From NCBI GenBank assembly GCA_030628225.1, contig DAOVRJ010000092.1, positions 1 to 8,902 on the forward strand: DNA of 8,902 bases, in the 5' to 3' direction. This document shows, piece after piece, positions 6,991-8,902 of this stretch. The number at the start of each line of letters is the position of its first letter. Positions within the stretch are counted from its first letter, which is position 1. The notes under the pieces are model-generated. The model worked only from the letters and a program-made list of their open reading frames with translations, was not told where the DNA came from and did not search any database. Source of the DNA: Candidatus Zixiibacteriota bacterium. Lineage in GTDB: Bacteria > SM23-81. The position numbers were made by a program, and so were the translations under genes.

Positions 6991-7008
6991 ACAAGTTGTT
7001 TTACTTGT
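6991..7008. repeat. Small inverted repeat in the thiE leader
   Basis: ACAAGT-TGTTTT-ACTTGT, a perfect 6-bp inverted repeat with a 6-nt centre, begins 13 bp upstream of the thiE start codon. It could be an operator or a leader hairpin. A stem this short can arise by chance in AT-rich DNA, and no bound regulator is known. Confidence 0.3.
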
Positions 7009-7023
7009 CAGCATATTAATGAA

Positions 7024-7051
7024 ATGCAAAGTGCAAAATGCAAAGTGCAAA
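7024..7051. repeat. Heptamer tandem array, four units of RTGCAAA
   Basis: Units are ATGCAAA, GTGCAAA, ATGCAAA, GTGCAAA: a 14-bp unit repeated twice, or a 7-bp unit repeated four times. The minus strand translates to the FALCILHFAF type of string seen in spurious proteins, so I treat it as non-coding. It lies 46-73 bp upstream of the thiE start codon, where promoter elements could be expected. Confidence 0.75.
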
Positions 7052-7093
7052 TTTTAAAATGTTCTGAAGTTTTGACTCATCCTGTTTTTTCGT

Positions 7094-7119
7094 GCTGTCG
7101 GGTGGCCTCACCCGACAGC
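7094..7119. repeat. Perfect 11-bp hairpin repeat (TCGGGTG family), copy 1
   Basis: GCTGTCGGGTG, loop GCCT, then CACCCGACAGC. It shares the core TCGGGT/ACCCGA with the hairpin 18 bp to its right. It is the second hairpin met by transcripts leaving the FG-GAP gene. A six-T run lies on its left on the plus strand, which is an A-run for minus-strand transcripts, so it is not a classic rho-independent terminator in either direction. Confidence 0.75.
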
Positions 7120-7137
7120 CTATCAATATTCTTACGC

Positions 7138-7163
7138 GGCGTCGGGTACGGCGACCCGACGCC
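7138..7163. repeat. Perfect 10-bp hairpin repeat (TCGGGT core), copy 2
   Basis: GGCGTCGGGT, loop ACGGCG, then ACCCGACGCC. It starts 39 bp past the stop of the FG-GAP gene in transcription order. It may slow or end transcription or protect the 3' end of the mRNA, but no U-run follows. The shared core with copy 1 suggests members of a dispersed palindrome family. Confidence 0.75.
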
Positions 7164-7202
7164 ACCTTTGAACAATTGTATTTTGCGGCGAGAAAACCCT
7201 GA

Positions 7203-8771
7203 CTAACGCAGCAACAAGAGCTTTCTCGCCTGCTCATAGCTTCCCACTTGCAACCCAAAAAGATATATCCCCGATCCAACGTCTTTACCGAATCTATCCT
7301 TGCCATCCCATACGATCTGATGAAGACCAGAACGCTGAGGTTCGTCAACCAGAGTCACCACCTTTTGTCCCAAGATGTTATAAATTTTAATCACCGTTCT
7401 GGTCGGACTAACTACTGAAATTTCATACTCAATAACGGTCGATCCATTAAAGGGATTCGGATAGTTCTGCTTCAAAAATACCGAGTGAGGCTCGCTTGCC
7501 TTTGGCGGATCTGGTGAAATAAAGGTGAGGCTGGTGTCGCCGGAAAAGATCATGACTCTTCCCTCTTTGTTATCTCCATAATCTCTCCAGGCTCCAAAAA
7601 GAATGTCATCCACGCCATCCCCGTTCACATCCCCCGCTCTGCCCACAGACCGTCCAGCACCTTCGTAAGGACCTTGAAACCCGCTGAAAAGAATGTCCCA
7701 CTTTCCATCCATATAGGGTCCTCCCAAAAAGACTAAAACCTCACCTAATCCTCCAACTCCGTCATAATTGCCTGTAATAATATCGGGGTGCCCATCATCG
7801 TTAATATCCCCAGCTTCTGCAATTTCCCACATTTTTCCACTGAGATAGGTGCCGTGAAGAACTAACTCTGCAATAATATCCGGAACTATAGGGCCATGAA
7901 ATATTAACGCTGCTGTCTCTATGGCAGCATCAACGCAAAGATCAGAAAAGCAATCTCCATCCACATCAATGAAAGCTGCATTAAGACCTATATCAAGCGA
8001 ATCCGCAAGTGAGTCAATGATGAAAGCGGGAATAGTATCCATTTCCGCTCCGCCATAGAATATTTTTATAAAGGGGTAATCTCTATGTTCACCCTGGTGC
8101 CAACCACTTATTGCTATATCGTGGTAGCCGTCACCATTTATGTCTCCGTTTCCCGCTATCCCACTCCCAAAATAGTACCAGGCAGAGTCCCCAACCGCTG
8201 ACCAGTCTGCAATACTGTCCGGATCTGATCCCCCAAAATAAAGAGATGCCTTGCCCTGATGTGATTGCCAAGTGACCTGCGATATTAAGATGTCATTGTA
8301 TCCGTCCCCATTAACATCACCAGCGGCACACATGTCTCTGCCAGCAGCACCAGGAAGAAACAAATCGGCAATGGTGTCAAGCTCAGCCCCTCCCCAGTAG
8401 ACTCTCACCAGATTCTTAGATCCAATGGCAAAGTCATTAAAAAAATCACCATTGACATCTCCTAAATTGCAAAGGCAATAACCGAATCCATCCTCATTTT
8501 CTTTATGAAAGATAACATCAGGAATTGTATCCATGGGATTTCCACCAAAATACAGGAATGCCTTTCTATCTCCAGGAGCGCTTGCTAAGATATCGTCGTA
8601 ACCATCGCCGTTCTGGTCTCCTAAACCAGCAACCTGGTATCCCAACTTGCTACCAGCTCTAGCACCTACAGCCTCAAAAAGCTGTACGACATCTCGGCTT
8701 GATTGGCCTATTGCTGACTGGTGAAATATCAGGAGCATGAGAAATATCAAGATAGCGGCGATTTTCTTCAT
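7203..8771 (-). CDS. Secreted FG-GAP seven-repeat beta-propeller protein with T9SS-like C-terminal sorting domain
   Basis: Predicted cell-surface or secreted protein; ligand unknown. Seen in 522 aa: a signal peptide (about 1-22, MKKIAAILIFLMLLIF...), then seven FG-GAP/integrin-alpha-like repeats, each with a calcium-loop motif of the DxNxDGxxD type starting near residues 52, 105, 152, 210, 269, 322 and 381. Seven such repeats fit a closed seven-blade propeller. Loops 2, 5 and 6 are degenerate (FF, CF and DD/HP variants). A C-terminal domain (about 430-522) has QNYPNPFN (435-442), IKIYNILGQKV and GSGIYLF, the Por secretion/T9SS type A sorting pattern with an FlgD-like Ig fold. The start at 8771 has GGAG 6 nt upstream; earlier in-frame starts (8777 ATG, 8783 TTG) overlap that site. 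The gene is visibly AT-richer than its neighbours and is bracketed by TCGGGTG-type hairpins. T9SS dependence is inferred; no secretion genes are in the window. Confidence 0.9.
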   Translation of the reverse strand: MKKIAAILIFLMLLIFHQSAIGQSSRDVVQLFEAVGARAGSKLGYQVAGLGDQNGDGYDDILASAPGDRKAFLYFGGNPMDTIPDVIFHKENEDGFGYCLCNLGDVNGDFFNDFAIGSKNLVRVYWGGAELDTIADLFLPGAAGRDMCAAGDVNGDGYNDILISQVTWQSHQGKASLYFGGSDPDSIADWSAVGDSAWYYFGSGIAGNGDINGDGYHDIAISGWHQGEHRDYPFIKIFYGGAEMDTIPAFIIDSLADSLDIGLNAAFIDVDGDCFSDLCVDAAIETAALIFHGPIVPDIIAELVLHGTYLSGKMWEIAEAGDINDDGHPDIITGNYDGVGGLGEVLVFLGGPYMDGKWDILFSGFQGPYEGAGRSVGRAGDVNGDGVDDILFGAWRDYGDNKEGRVMIFSGDTSLTFISPDPPKASEPHSVFLKQNYPNPFNGSTVIEYEISVVSPTRTVIKIYNILGQKVVTLVDEPQRSGLHQIVWDGKDRFGKDVGSGIYLFGLQVGSYEQARKLLLLR

Positions 8772-8803
8772 GATCATCTCCAATGTACGATGGCTTTCCC
8801 CTA

Positions 8804-8837
8804 ACGGGTTTTCATCCCGTCGGGTGGTCCCACCCTG
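8804..8837. repeat. Decayed TCGGGTG hairpin and overlapping stem upstream of the FG-GAP gene
   Basis: GTCGGGTG (8819-8826), 4-nt centre, CACCC (8831-8835), then TGA where copy 1 has GAC; the left half is identical to copy 1 at 7097-7104. An overlapping alternative stem, ACGGG (8804-8808) with CCCGT (8816-8820), could compete with it. It lies 33-66 bp upstream of the FG-GAP start codon, so in the leader or promoter region. Confidence 0.5.
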
Positions 8838-8902
8838 AAAAAATCGAGGCTCGAAACTCGTTTATCGTTATGGAAGCTCGTTACGAGGCTGGAAGCTGGA
8901 TG

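Noticed and set aside
4961-7051. Tandem repeats as a CRISPR array
   Set aside because: Units are 7 bp and contiguous with no unique spacers, and no cas gene is present.
7094-7163. Paired rho-independent terminators after the FG-GAP gene
   Set aside because: The stems are strong but no T-run follows either hairpin on the minus strand; the T-run at 7085-7090 is on the wrong strand. I list them as repeats.
6979-7202. Possible TPP riboswitch before thiE
   Set aside because: TPP riboswitches carry a conserved CTGAGA and a second conserved block; neither is present on the minus strand of this spacer. Only the heptamer array, two hairpins and a short inverted repeat are seen.

Overview
The window reads as part of a chromosome from a Gram-negative bacterium. 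It has lipid A and LPS core genes (an LpxL/HtrB-type acyltransferase and a heptosyltransferase-like GT9 enzyme), and two further proteins with export signals. The secreted FG-GAP protein ends in a Por/T9SS-like C-terminal domain containing QNYPNPFN. That domain type is typical of the Bacteroidota/FCB superphylum and related candidate phyla (Zixibacteria, KSB1, Latescibacteria and similar), so I infer an FCB-type, probably uncultured, organism. The sequence alone does not fix the phylum. Apart from the FG-GAP gene the coding DNA is visibly GC-rich.

All eight supported genes lie on the minus strand, so transcription runs from high to low coordinates. In that order they are: a secreted seven-repeat FG-GAP propeller protein (8771-7203); a 224-bp spacer with hairpin repeats and a heptamer array; thiE (6978-6298); a NifS/IscS cysteine desulfurase (6213-5041); a 417-bp spacer with an 87-bp inverted-repeat element and a second heptamer array; an unknown exported 194-aa protein (4623-4039); mnmA (3952-2777); a membrane-anchored HExxH metallopeptidase (2787-1819); an LpxL-type acyltransferase (1822-908); and a GT9 glycosyltransferase that runs off the left edge (897 to <1).

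The last four genes are packed as a translationally coupled operon, with overlaps of 11 and 4 bp and a 10-bp gap. They join tRNA 2-thiolation to outer-membrane lipid and LPS synthesis. The upstream pair thiE and nifS is linked by metabolism: a cysteine desulfurase supplies persulfide sulfur for MnmA (s2U34 of tRNA) and commonly for thiazole synthesis, while ThiE joins thiazole and pyrimidine into thiamine phosphate. Nothing resembling a CRISPR array, transposase, phage gene, toxin-antitoxin pair, tRNA or rRNA was seen.

I see no clear new multi-gene system. The points most worth a second look are the repeat content of the three spacers, the AT-richer FG-GAP gene bracketed by related TCGGGTG hairpins, the unknown exported protein, and the protease inside the lipid A/LPS operon.
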